NCBI RefSeq assembly: GCF_013522925.1
Contig: NZ_JAAMQU010000020.1
Coordinates: 1-54,824, forward strand
Reading direction: 5' to 3'
Length of the DNA stretch: 54,824 nucleotides
Origin: Pseudomonas japonica
GTDB taxonomy: Bacteria > Pseudomonadota > Gammaproteobacteria > Pseudomonadales > Pseudomonadaceae
Position numbers and translations under genes: made by a program. The stretch's first letter is position 1. Each line of letters begins with the position of its first letter. Under the pieces are notes generated by a model. That model saw only the letters and a program-made list of their open reading frames with translations, did not search any database and was not told the DNA's origin. Of the stretch, positions 16,401-24,502 are shown piece after piece.

Positions 16401-17404
16401 CCGGGCTAGATCCTCGCTGGGCGGTACGTACGCCCCCTTCCGGTTTGGCCGAGGTGGCCGACCAGGGCCTCACCCAAGGGCTTTACCGCGCCGCAGCCGG
16501 TGAAACGCAGCCCCGGCCGCAGTACTTCATCAAGCAGGGAGAACGGTATTTCGAGGCGGTGGTGGACGCAGACGCCGGCGTGATCAGGGTGGTGGACTCA
16601 CGTCATCCCTTGAATCATTACAAGATGCCTGTGGAGCTGACCCCTGAAGGTCGTTGGGTGTACAAGGCGGGTACCGGGTTGCCCGGTGGCAGGGTTGCCG
16701 AGCCCTTGCACCTTGGCGTGATTGCCGATGTGTCGGAGCTGTTCCCCGCCCAGGTTCCGTTCAAGCCCGATCGGGTAGCATTAGCCGGAGAAGCCATAGG
16801 CGCCGGGTTCGACCCCGTCCGTGCAGACAATTATCTGCTAGGCCTGGAAACCAGGGGGTCGGTGGTCGCCAGCTTGTATAACCCGGTGACGCGGCGCGGC
16901 GCACTGCTGAATATCGACCATGGGATCGCCGCGCCCATAGACGAAACGATCAACCAGGCGCTTGCTTCCCTGGGGGCCGTGAGTGCGGCGCGGCCAGTAC
17001 AGGGTACCCTGATGGGAGGGGACTGGCTGGCATTGCCGGGCGACATCCTGTCCAAGGTTACTCATGTTTTGGGGCTCAATGCGGTGCTGGCCAAGCCTGT
17101 GCGCTGGCTTTGGGGAATGGAGGCGGGAGGAACAGGGGGCTTGCTGCTGGACCTCAAGGATGGCGGGTCGCTCGTGTACCGGCTGGGCAACCAGTCGCGC
17201 GCGGCTTTTTATGATACCTACAGAGAGTTGCTGATCGTCGGGCAGGAGCCATTGAGGCAACGGACTGAGCGCTTCTGGTCACGGCTGCGTGAAGGGCGCT
17301 GGCAGGAGTTGGAAGACGGCAGCTACGCCAATGCCAGACAAACAGTGGCGGCGCAGGAGGGGAGGGAGGCAGCGCGCATCGTGCTGGAGTTGCTCGACGG
17401 CTGA
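13454..17404 (+). CDS. Large DUF6543 / dermonecrotic-toxin-like protein with CheD/CNF-like C-terminus
   Basis: A 1316-residue protein, started at ATG 13454 after the strong AAGGAGGGG at 13441-13449. The first half has the look of the DUF6543/ToxA_N family common in Pseudomonas: an aromatic QRRWAQ opening, then HYQSEDRRLL and paired blocks ending in LPLRQRE (~500) and VPLATQKAA (~818). Residues ~878-910 and ~921-942 are hydrophobic and could insert into a membrane. Residues ~1060-1235 resemble a CheD/CNF deamidase fold: RGSVVASLYNP, LLNIDHG, GTLMGGDWL and EAGGTGG line up with CheD's GSCV, H, GGA and GG blocks. The nucleophilic Cys position is Val1137 and the His is His1156. No signal peptide; no immunity or secretion gene is adjacent. 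It lies opposite to flanking core genes. Target unknown. Confidence 0.75.
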   Translation: MDALKSATLRTPPQTSVTEGAVELIERQRRWAQLLCVRSQGLPSFSQVARGLLVQAVRVHCPQGNVDEGFIEELLLVQVRRLLSGTPLGTKLLEAEGEQDEDSLYPALSNERWRTVVEVTEAVAPELPDLWKAVIRVHLLAPTDEVPHASQLLNLIETALGAWEAELDALFTRQPLLNAHEALEALATAHDTLVDSLTLSSLLPLEDSERLGDAVARNLPHWLRFASAEDKLQLERLAQRLCELEAGLAMLDHDQDRLAWSTQAIAGRLSAYYGGAVDPEQIKVQTVYSTPYGQETVIATLAQVLFNGPYAPDDAIQRSVVKLPETLGPEALAVDLSPLFEVCDPRVEYNETLRTHYQSEDRRLLAYDHADAALTHSALAALMQGHLDEASYQAVVAVRDLAQDEGSGQSVRELELPGLGGLGVLVFENPDEAAAKPLVLYAPDKFDGQEWIALPSIRALNLELGAWAKEETGRLYLLDRLPLRQREAAEAYLASVILKPIVWDANRDLRTNTLSYRHAIERLVELHHANKLDKLVLQSAPLWYIEQPLRVRQALNSLNERLTLLRGIVEHSGANPEPFVRFAKRTVTQAVAPYFTDCGVTASVDPETVLFKFTPGAVYEFGFGEAAKAQSPCLMDLAVTGYDDNWGLDNPQMPVYSSIGQDLGQARAADLARYLRSAYLGDKYEAWIRAEFLGATQWRRQLYAWRAAMLLERDALAARLKGQLDEAQHAAIAAALPALQRPEGAPGLLRRVTLRGWGIAGVYLLNLPGTEGADALVYCPEAPDGVAFRPYRAAFGAGLPTEVQLYYLQRVPLATQKAARTRLGDILWGSATADVPGTGEPVVGFQVEYDHQVECMLADVDHITKSRREVIFEQVLKGVELAAGPLGVIFPPLGFVLDTVFIAISVSRGYQAYRLEDTEEAIGFFSMAFVGTTFLLGPVGWHWGTLIRKSHKVRLPTQDYAGVYQGAPARWPVRPHSSRYAVSGLDPRWAVRTPPSGLAEVADQGLTQGLYRAAAGETQPRPQYFIKQGERYFEAVVDADAGVIRVVDSRHPLNHYKMPVELTPEGRWVYKAGTGLPGGRVAEPLHLGVIADVSELFPAQVPFKPDRVALAGEAIGAGFDPVRADNYLLGLETRGSVVASLYNPVTRRGALLNIDHGIAAPIDETINQALASLGAVSAARPVQGTLMGGDWLALPGDILSKVTHVLGLNAVLAKPVRWLWGMEAGGTGGLLLDLKDGGSLVYRLGNQSRAAFYDTYRELLIVGQEPLRQRTERFWSRLREGRWQELEDGSYANARQTVAAQEGREAARIVLELLDG

Positions 17405-17414
17405 TACCAACAGG

Positions 17415-17443
17415 GCCCGCGTGTGCCAGTGGCGCACGCGGGC
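17415..17443. terminator. Bidirectional hairpin between large toxin-like gene and accC
   Basis: GCCCGCGTGTGCC (17415-17427) and GGCGCACGCGGGC (17431-17443) form a 13-bp stem with one wobble pair and a 3-base loop, in the 45-base gap between two convergent genes. No T-run on either side, but its position and strength suggest transcript termination or 3'-end protection for both genes. Confidence 0.6.
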
Positions 17444-17449
17444 TCACGG

Positions 17450-18802
17450 TTACCTGGCTTTTTCTTCAGCCAGCTTGTGCTCGAGGTAGTGAATGTTCAC
17501 GCCACCCTTGCAGAAGCCTTCGTCGCGGGTCAGGTCCCGGTGCAGCGGGATGTTGGTCTTGATGCCATCAACCACGATTTCATCCAGGGCATTGCGCATG
17601 CGCGCCATGGCTTCGTCACGGTCCTTGCCGTACGTGATCAGCTTGCCGATCAGCGAATCGTAGTTCGGCGGCACTGCGTAGCCACTGTACAGGTGGGAAT
17701 CGACGCGAACGCCGTTGCCGCCCGGGGCATGGAAGTGCTTGACCGTGCCTGGGCTTGGAATGAACGTGCGCGGATCTTCAGCGTTGATCCGGCATTCCAG
17801 CGAGTGGCCACGGATAACGACGTCGTCCTGGGTGAATGACAGCTTGTTGCCTGCGGCAATGCTGAGCATTTCCTTCACGATGTCGATGCCGGTGACCATT
17901 TCCGAAACCGGGTGCTCCACCTGAACACGGGTGTTCATTTCGATGAAGTAGAAACGGCCGTCCTCGTACAGGAACTCGAAGGTGCCAGCGCCACGGTAGC
18001 CGATCTCGATACAGGCTTTCACACAGCGGGCCAGTACTTCCTCGCGCGCGGCCTCGTCGATGCCCGGTGCCGGTGCTTCTTCGAGTACCTTCTGGTGGCG
18101 GCGCTGCAGCGAGCAGTCGCGGTCACCCAGGTGCACGGCATGACCCTGGCCGTCGGACAGTACCTGCACTTCCACGTGGCGTGGGTTGGTCAGGAACTTC
18201 TCGAGGTAGACCATCGGGTTGCCGAACGCGGTACCGGCTTCGGTACGGGTCAGCTTCGCCGACGAGATCAGGTCTTCTTCCTTGTGCACCACGCGCATGC
18301 CGCGGCCACCGCCGCCGCCTGCCGCCTTGATGATCACCGGGTAACCCACTTCGCGGCCGATCCGCAGCGCTTCGGCTTCATCTTCCGGCAGCGGGCCGTC
18401 GGAGCCAGGCACGGTCGGTACGCCGGCGCGCTTCATGGCGTCCTTGGCCGATACCTTGTCGCCCATCAGGCGAATGGTGTCAGCTTTGGGGCCGATAAAG
18501 GCGAAGCCGGATTTCTCGACCTGCTCGGCAAAGTCGGCGTTCTCCGCCAGGAACCCGTAACCCGGGTGGATGGCGGTGGCGCCGGTCACTTCGGCGGCGG
18601 CGATGATCGCCGGGATATGCAGGTAGGACTTTGCCGCGGGCGCAGGCCCGATGCACACCGACTCGTCGGCCAGGCCAAGGTGCATCAGCTCACGGTCGGC
18701 GGTCGAGTACACCGCCACGGTCTTGATCCCCAGTTCCTTGCAGGCGCGAAGGATGCGAAGGGCGATCTCGCCGCGGTTGGCGATCAGAACTTTTTCCAAC
18801 AT
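17450..18802 (-). CDS. accC: Acetyl-CoA carboxylase, biotin carboxylase subunit
   Basis: A 450-residue ATP-grasp enzyme that carboxylates biotin on AccB, the first half of malonyl-CoA formation for fatty-acid synthesis. Marks are MLEKVLIANRGEIALRILRA, the ATP-binding KAAGGGGGRGMRVV, HVEVQVLSDGQGH, ERDCSLQRRHQK in the form DRDCSLQRRHQK, and FYFIEMNTRVQVEHPVSE. The start is ATG 18802; GGAGG lies a few bases upstream. It follows accB by 17 bases on the same strand, the universal accBC operon. Confidence 0.97.
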   Translation of the reverse strand: MLEKVLIANRGEIALRILRACKELGIKTVAVYSTADRELMHLGLADESVCIGPAPAAKSYLHIPAIIAAAEVTGATAIHPGYGFLAENADFAEQVEKSGFAFIGPKADTIRLMGDKVSAKDAMKRAGVPTVPGSDGPLPEDEAEALRIGREVGYPVIIKAAGGGGGRGMRVVHKEEDLISSAKLTRTEAGTAFGNPMVYLEKFLTNPRHVEVQVLSDGQGHAVHLGDRDCSLQRRHQKVLEEAPAPGIDEAAREEVLARCVKACIEIGYRGAGTFEFLYEDGRFYFIEMNTRVQVEHPVSEMVTGIDIVKEMLSIAAGNKLSFTQDDVVIRGHSLECRINAEDPRTFIPSPGTVKHFHAPGGNGVRVDSHLYSGYAVPPNYDSLIGKLITYGKDRDEAMARMRNALDEIVVDGIKTNIPLHRDLTRDEGFCKGGVNIHYLEHKLAEEKAR

Positions 18803-18819
18803 CGGAGGCTCTCCGCGGT

Positions 18820-19278
18820 TCAAACGATGGTGAACAGCGGCTGGTCGAACTCAACCGGCTGCCCGTCTTCCACCAAGATGGACTCGATGACGCCACTGGT
18901 CTCGGCTTCGATGTGATTCATCATTTTCATGGCTTCGACGATGCAAAGGGTGTCGCCCTTTTTCACGGTCTGGCCCACTTCAGCGAAGTTTGGCGAGGTC
19001 GGCGATGGCTTGCGGTAGAAGGTGCCGACCATCGGCGAGCGGGCCACGGTGCCGTTGAGCTTTGGCGCGGCAGGGGCTGCTTCGGCTGCCGGGGCGGCAA
19101 CGGGAGCGGCTACCGGAGCGGGAGCGGCTGCCATGGGCGGCGCGGCATAGAACTGCTGCGCAGGTGCCTTGCTGTGGCGGCTGATACGAACGGACTCTTC
19201 GCCTTCCTTGATTTCCAGCTCGTCGATGCCGGACTCTTCCAGCAGCTCGATCAGTTTCTTGACTTTACGAATATCCAT
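18820..19278 (-). CDS. accB: Biotin carboxyl carrier protein of acetyl-CoA carboxylase
   Basis: A 152-residue carrier. The N-terminal helix (MDIRKVKKLIELLEESGIDELEI) is followed by an Ala/Pro-rich mobile linker (~45-75) and the biotinyl domain with the target lysine in CIVEAMKMMNHIEA. It shuttles carboxybiotin between AccC and the carboxyltransferase. The start is ATG 19278; six extra upstream codons in the frame lack support. In the pseudomonads I remember, aroQ stands directly upstream; here that place is empty. Confidence 0.97.
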   Translation of the reverse strand: MDIRKVKKLIELLEESGIDELEIKEGEESVRISRHSKAPAQQFYAAPPMAAAPAPVAAPVAAPAAEAAPAAPKLNGTVARSPMVGTFYRKPSPTSPNFAEVGQTVKKGDTLCIVEAMKMMNHIEAETSGVIESILVEDGQPVEFDQPLFTIV

Positions 19279-19723
19279 GAACTTCAACTCCCGCATGGGT
19301 CAGGGGTTTTAAGGCAAAAGGGTTCAGGTGATCCTGAATGGCCTGGCAGCCCGGTCGGTTGACATCGGCACTGTTGGCCGCAAGCCCGCCCGCAAGCCAT
19401 AGGCGCGCGGGAGGCGAATACGTATGTCCTTGATCGCGCATCGGTAATGGCGCATCAGAGTGTGGGATGCTCACCGGCGACGCCGCGTCACTTCTCAACA
19501 TGGCGTCCACAATATCGAAGCCACGAAGCGCATCGACAGGCGTGCAGGCAATACCACCATCGACAGACCCTTTCAAAGGTTCTTCTAATCATGTGCGGGG
19601 CCGACTATGCCCAATCAGCGCCCGGCTGTCCAGTTTGCCGAAGCTGCCAGCACGATTGCCGAGAATGCCGACATTTATTTGACCACTGGGCCGAATCCGG
19701 TCATGGAGTGTGACAACGGGCCT
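19279..19723. other. 445-base gap upstream of accB, no aroQ
   Basis: No convincing gene in either strand. Frames seen here (for example plus 19607-19855) run into dsbD antisense and have no ribosome site. It must hold the accBC promoter; I see no good -10/-35 pair on the minus strand, only TTAAAA near 19310. A palindrome TTCAGG-TGAT-CCTGAA at 19323-19338, 45 bases before the accB start, is a plausible operator. A TTGACA at 19358 faces away from accB and has no partner. Confidence 0.5.
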
Positions 19724-21475
19724 TTATCCGGGGAGGCGCGAGAGAAATCCTGCAAGATCGACTTCACCGACTATTCGGGCCGGCAGCACTTCGTTGCCCG
19801 CGGCATTGAAGAACTGGATCACAGGCGGGCCGAACAGACCGTACTGATCGAGTAGCGCACGTTGCGCCGGGTCGCTGGCGGTGATGTCAAAGCGGATCTT
19901 GCGATAACTGGCTAGCCTGGTTTGGGCTGCGGGTTGGCTCAGCACTTCCCGCTCTATCACCTTGCAGCTGATGCACCAGTCGGCGTACCAGTCGACAACG
20001 GCAGGGCTACCGGCCGCTGCAGCGTCGGCCAAGGCGCGTTGAAGGTCCGAGACCTGCGTAACGGTCTGCCAGCTGTCCGCCTTCGTGCCCACCTGTTGTA
20101 CAGGGGCGGCGCCAGCGAGGGGCCGTAGTAGATCGCTGTTGCCGGAAAACGCGCCGGCCCAGCAGGCAAGGCCATAACAGAAACACAGCAGCCCCAGCAG
20201 TTGGCGCAGTTGCGCAATTGCTCCTTTGTGAGGAACGAAGCTCAACGCACCGAGGAACAGCCCGGTACCAACGCTAAGTATGCCGACCAGCATCAAGGTG
20301 GCTGCCCCGGGCAGCACGCGGCTGAGCAGGGCGATTGCCAAGCCTAGCAGCAGTACGCCGATGGCGTTCTTTACGGTCACCAGCCACGGGCCGCTTTTGG
20401 GCAGCCAGGCCGCGCCGCCCGCGCCCACCACTACCAGCGGAGCGCCCATCCCCAGCCCAAGGGCAAGCAGTTTCAAAGCCCCGCCCAGCGCGTCGCCACT
20501 GGTGCTGATATACAACAGGGCGCCTGCCAATGGAGCCGACACACAGGGAGAAACCAGCAGGCTGGAGAGTATGCCCAGCGCTGCGGCCCCTAGCAGCGAA
20601 CCGCCCTGGGCGCGGCCCGCCAGGCGGTCAAGGCGGTCGCTTAGCCCACGCGGAAGGCGCAGCTCGAAGGCACCGAACATGGCCACTGCGAACGCCGCGA
20701 AGAACAGTGAGAACGGCACCAGCACCCATGCGGACTGCAACCGTGCCTGAAGGTTGAGGCCGGCGCCGAACAGGCCCATCAGCGCGCCCAGCAAGGCGAA
20801 GCAGATGGCCATGGGAAGTACATAGGCTAATGACAAACTCAGGCCGCGCAACCCGCCCACCTGCCCCCGCAACACTACTCCGGAGAGAATCGGCAGCATC
20901 GGCAATACGCAGGGTGTGAAGGTCAAACCCAGGCCGGCCAAAAAGAACAGCGCCAGTTCGCGCCAGGTCCAGTGGCCGCCTGAGCGAGGGGAGGCGGCCT
21001 CGGCTGCATTGTTTGCCACACCGGGAATGGCCAGCCGTTCGGTTTCAGGGGGGTAGCACAAGCCTTTGTCGGCGCAGCCCTGGTACGTCACTACCAGCGT
21101 AAAAGGGGCGTTGGCGCTGGCGGGGCGAGGGAGGTCGACATCCAGAATATTGTGGTAGACCTCCACGTCACCGAAATACTCGTCGTGCTTGCGCTCCCCG
21201 CTTGGCAAGCGAGGTTCGCCCAGGCTGACGGCGGGTTCGGTGTGAAACTGCAGCCTATGCCGATAGAGGTAATACCCCTCTGCCGCGACAAAGCGTAACC
21301 GGATGGCCCCGTCAGGGCCGCCTACCTGGCTGAGCTGGAAGGCTTCTCGCACTGGCAGGAACTGTTCGCCACCTGTGGCAGGGCTGCCCAGTACCGCGTT
21401 TGGCCGCCCGCCAAGGAGGTCGGCATGCGCGGGCAGGGCGATCATGAACAGGAGGGCGAACAGCAACTGGCGCAT
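19724..21475 (-). CDS. dsbD: Thiol:disulfide interchange protein DsbD
   Basis: A 583-residue inner-membrane reductase that passes electrons from cytosolic thioredoxin to periplasmic DsbC/CcmG-type proteins. It has a signal peptide (residues 1-18), a periplasmic alpha domain with the redox pair C134/C140, a central eight-helix transporter domain with C189 (TFTPCVLPMLP) and C311 (VSPCVSAPLAG), and a C-terminal thioredoxin domain with C501-I-S-C504 (WCISC). All three cysteine pairs are present, so it should be active. Length and layout are typical. Confidence 0.95.
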   Translation of the reverse strand: MRQLLFALLFMIALPAHADLLGGRPNAVLGSPATGGEQFLPVREAFQLSQVGGPDGAIRLRFVAAEGYYLYRHRLQFHTEPAVSLGEPRLPSGERKHDEYFGDVEVYHNILDVDLPRPASANAPFTLVVTYQGCADKGLCYPPETERLAIPGVANNAAEAASPRSGGHWTWRELALFFLAGLGLTFTPCVLPMLPILSGVVLRGQVGGLRGLSLSLAYVLPMAICFALLGALMGLFGAGLNLQARLQSAWVLVPFSLFFAAFAVAMFGAFELRLPRGLSDRLDRLAGRAQGGSLLGAAALGILSSLLVSPCVSAPLAGALLYISTSGDALGGALKLLALGLGMGAPLVVVGAGGAAWLPKSGPWLVTVKNAIGVLLLGLAIALLSRVLPGAATLMLVGILSVGTGLFLGALSFVPHKGAIAQLRQLLGLLCFCYGLACWAGAFSGNSDLLRPLAGAAPVQQVGTKADSWQTVTQVSDLQRALADAAAAGSPAVVDWYADWCISCKVIEREVLSQPAAQTRLASYRKIRFDITASDPAQRALLDQYGLFGPPVIQFFNAAGNEVLPARIVGEVDLAGFLSRLPG

Positions 21476-21551
21476 GGCAGTCTCAAATCGGAAATTCGAG
21501 CGGCATGATAACCATGTGGCGATTCCTGGCCGAACCCCAGATGTTACTAAA

Positions 21552-23183
21552 TCAGTAAATACCTGAAGCGGTATACGCCACTACCCGGTTTCGGCCCTGC
21601 TGCTTGGCTTGATACAAGGCGGCGTCGGCACGGGACGCCAGCGAATGCCCCCGCATGCCGGCTTGCAGCGTTGCCAGCCCCGCGCTGAACGTGCAGCGGA
21701 TATCCTGGGGCTGGGCGGGGTACTGGATTGCGGCGAACCGCTGCCGAATGTCTTCGAGCACGCCCAGCGCCGCCTGGCCCGTGGTGCCAGGCATCACGAT
21801 AGCGAACTCTTCTCCGCCGTAACGTCCGATCAGGTCACTCGCGCGCAGGCGTTGCTTGAGAAACAAAGACAGGCTCTTGATCACGCGGTCGCCCATCGGA
21901 TGGCCATAACAATCGTTGATGCGTTTGAAGTGGTCCAGGTCGAGCATCGCAAACGTCAGCGGCCTGCCCTCGCGCTCGGCCCGGGCGCAACTGTCCTCGA
22001 GCTCGCTCAGAATATGAGTGTGGTTGTACAGCCCGGTCAGGCTGTCGCGCACCATCCGTGCCCGCAGGCTTCGGGCGCGCCCTGCGCGGTTGCGCACTAC
22101 CGTCACCAGTTGGCGGGAGCGGATAGGCTTGGTGAGGAAGTCATCGCCGGCTTCGCTCATGGCATCGAGCTGCTTGTCGGTGTCGCCCTCGGCGGAGAGG
22201 TAAATGATCGGTACGCTTACGTAGCGTTCATTCTGGCGAATTGCCTGCGCCAACTCGGTGCCGGTGCAACCCGGCATGTACATGTCGAGAATGATCAGGT
22301 CAGGCTGAAAATCGGCCAGGGCCGCCATGGTATCGAGTGGATCGGTCAGGCATCGCGTGACCATGCCGACGTTCTTCAGCATGCGCTCGGTGTGCATCAC
22401 CTGGGCCCGCGAGTCGTCGATGATGAGCACCCTGAACGGCTGCCATGGGCCCTCGTTGAGCAAAGGCTCCAGGGTTTCCAACACGTTCCAGGCTTCGAGC
22501 GGCCCACTGATGAAGGCACGGCCACCCGCCTTCACGGCGGCCAGCCGAGTACGGGTATCCGCTGCGAGGGGGCTGTGGAAAACCAGCGGGATCGAAGGGT
22601 AGGCATCGGCCTGAAGCATCGACGCCAGTTCAAGCCCGGAGCCGGTGCCTTTGAAATCCACGTCCAGGAGGATCGCCGCCGGTGGGTATTCACGCAAACT
22701 CGAGTGCAGGGCAGCAATACTGTCCAGCGCCTGAGCGGTGCAACCGAAGAATTCCAACTGCCGAGCCAGGCGTTGGCTCGCTTCGGCATCCTTGAGCATC
22801 AAGGCCACCGGGTGCCGCGCAGGGGGGAGTTCGGCCATGGCCGCGGGATCGTCCAGCGTGCGAAGGCCGGTGGTCGCCAGCCGCTGCATGATCTCGTTGA
22901 TGCGGCCCAGCGATGGGCTGTCCAGCCTGCCACCGTCAAGCGTGACGGTTGCGAGAGCGTCCCGGGCTTCTATTGCCAGTGACAAATGCGGGCCATGTTC
23001 GTACCGTTCTGCAAAGCGCTGCCAGCGGAGCACGGCATCGTCGAGCTGCACCTGAACCTGACGGGTCCATAGTTGATATTGCGAGCGCTGCCAAAACTGC
23101 AGCACGTCGCGCGCCTGATGCACCACGCGCTGCGCAAAATGCAGGCGCATCGGGTGCTCGCTGGCGGGTTCTATAGGGCTCAT
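21552..23183 (-). CDS. gcbA: Diguanylate cyclase with two receiver domains (GcbA type)
   Basis: A 543-residue response regulator. After an N-terminal helical stretch come a first receiver-like domain (~125-245), a second, canonical receiver (~250-370: LIIDDSRAQ, LIILDMYMPG, LTKPIRS) and a GGDEF domain with an intact GGEEF active site. RASD five residues before GGEEF is a standard I-site for product inhibition. The first receiver is degenerate (FISGPLE replaces the conserved KP). It makes c-di-GMP and so favours attachment. The domain order and position beside dsbD match P. aeruginosa PA4843/GcbA, which acts in early biofilm formation and dispersal. Confidence 0.85.
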   Translation of the reverse strand: MSPIEPASEHPMRLHFAQRVVHQARDVLQFWQRSQYQLWTRQVQVQLDDAVLRWQRFAERYEHGPHLSLAIEARDALATVTLDGGRLDSPSLGRINEIMQRLATTGLRTLDDPAAMAELPPARHPVALMLKDAEASQRLARQLEFFGCTAQALDSIAALHSSLREYPPAAILLDVDFKGTGSGLELASMLQADAYPSIPLVFHSPLAADTRTRLAAVKAGGRAFISGPLEAWNVLETLEPLLNEGPWQPFRVLIIDDSRAQVMHTERMLKNVGMVTRCLTDPLDTMAALADFQPDLIILDMYMPGCTGTELAQAIRQNERYVSVPIIYLSAEGDTDKQLDAMSEAGDDFLTKPIRSRQLVTVVRNRAGRARSLRARMVRDSLTGLYNHTHILSELEDSCARAEREGRPLTFAMLDLDHFKRINDCYGHPMGDRVIKSLSLFLKQRLRASDLIGRYGGEEFAIVMPGTTGQAALGVLEDIRQRFAAIQYPAQPQDIRCTFSAGLATLQAGMRGHSLASRADAALYQAKQQGRNRVVAYTASGIY

Positions 23184-23422
23184 GGACCGGTGATCGGGAA
23201 GAGTAGTGGCTCTATGCTAGCAGCGTTTTGGATCTGAAACTGTGTCGCACGTCGTAAAACCGCCGCCATTGGTCTGGCGATCTGGTGGGTGTCTTTGGTA
23301 CCACGGCTTCCCTTATAGTGAGCATGCCGTGGCGTGGCCCGCCCAATCGGTTGCCCGGTAGCCGGCACCATAGCGAGCCGGCGCGGTCGAATCGTTGACC
23401 CGAAAGCCTGAAGGACAGCCCG

Positions 23423-24502
23423 ATGCTCGATTGGAAGAAACGCACCAACACGCCTGAGTCACCTGCGGCGTCCGCAGCCGGGACCCATGCCGGGCCCGCG
23501 CCCAAGGGATACTGGCCGAGCCTGCTGCTGAGCCGGGCGGTGATCGGGTTAGTCGCGATCTATCTTCTGGTGGCGCTGATACTGGGGATCTACTGGAGCC
23601 GCGAGCCCGACCTGTTCTCGGTGCAGCAGAACGCCCAAGACGCGATCCAGCGCGAAAACCGCCAGATGGTGGTGGGCTATACCACGGTAGAAACCCTCGA
23701 AAAGGTTGCCAGCACCCTGCTGACCAAGCCGGGCGGCTACCTCTCCAATGACCGCCTGCCGCCGGGCGTGTGGCTGGATAACATGCCCAGCTGGGAATAC
23801 GGCGTACTGGTGCAGGTGCGTGACCTGAGCCGTGCCTTGCGCAAGGATTTCGCCCGCTCGCAGTCGCAATCCACCGAAGACGGCGACCTCGCCCGCGCCG
23901 AGCCGCGGTTCAACTTCGACAACAAGAGCTGGGTGCTGCCTTCGAGCGAGTCGGAGTTTCAGGAGGGGTTGAAGTCGCTGAACAATTACCAGCGCCGCCT
24001 GACCGACCCTAATCCGAACGCCTTCTTCTATGCGCGCGCCGATAACCTCAACAACTGGCTGGGGGATGTGTCCACTCGCCTGGGTTCACTGTCCCAGCGC
24101 TTGTCTGCCAGTGTCGGGCGGGTGAAGCTCGATACCACGGTCAAGGTCGAAACCTTCGCCCCGGGCAGCGCCCCGCAACTCGAAGAGCAGTTCGTGGAAA
24201 CGCCATGGCTGCAGATCGACAATGTGTTCTATGAAGCCCGCGGTGAGGCCTGGGCACTGTCGCATCTGCTGCGCGCCATCGAAGTGGACTTCGCCGACGT
24301 GCTGGCCAAGAAAAACGCCACGGTCAGCGTGCGCCAGATCATTCGTGAACTGGAGGCATCGCAGGAGCCGCTGTGGAGCCCCGTAGTGCTCAACGGCAGC
24401 GGTTTCGGGATCTTCGCCAACCATTCGTTGGTGATGGCGAACTACATTTCCCGCGCCAACGCTGCGGTACTTGACCTTCGTCAGCTGTTGTCCCAGGGGT
24501 GA
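23423..24502 (+). CDS. DUF2333 family membrane protein
   Basis: A 359-residue protein with one N-terminal membrane helix (~34-56, AVIGLVAIYLLVALILGIYW) followed by a soluble, helix-rich periplasmic domain; the family is DUF2333, named without a known function and conserved in gammaproteobacteria. Its stop overlaps the GTG start of the Nudix gene (GTGA), so the two are translationally coupled. The 239 bases upstream, shared with the divergent gcbA, contain a TATAGT at 23314-23319 that may be its -10 box; the -35 is poor. Confidence 0.85.
   Translation: MLDWKKRTNTPESPAASAAGTHAGPAPKGYWPSLLLSRAVIGLVAIYLLVALILGIYWSREPDLFSVQQNAQDAIQRENRQMVVGYTTVETLEKVASTLLTKPGGYLSNDRLPPGVWLDNMPSWEYGVLVQVRDLSRALRKDFARSQSQSTEDGDLARAEPRFNFDNKSWVLPSSESEFQEGLKSLNNYQRRLTDPNPNAFFYARADNLNNWLGDVSTRLGSLSQRLSASVGRVKLDTTVKVETFAPGSAPQLEEQFVETPWLQIDNVFYEARGEAWALSHLLRAIEVDFADVLAKKNATVSVRQIIRELEASQEPLWSPVVLNGSGFGIFANHSLVMANYISRANAAVLDLRQLLSQG

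Noticed and set aside
19358..19363. TTGACA as a promoter
   Set aside because: It faces away from accB and no -10 lies at a proper distance.
19607..19855. Small plus-strand ORF in the accB-dsbD gap
   Set aside because: Its last half is antisense to the dsbD C-terminus, it has no ribosome site and no recognisable similarity.
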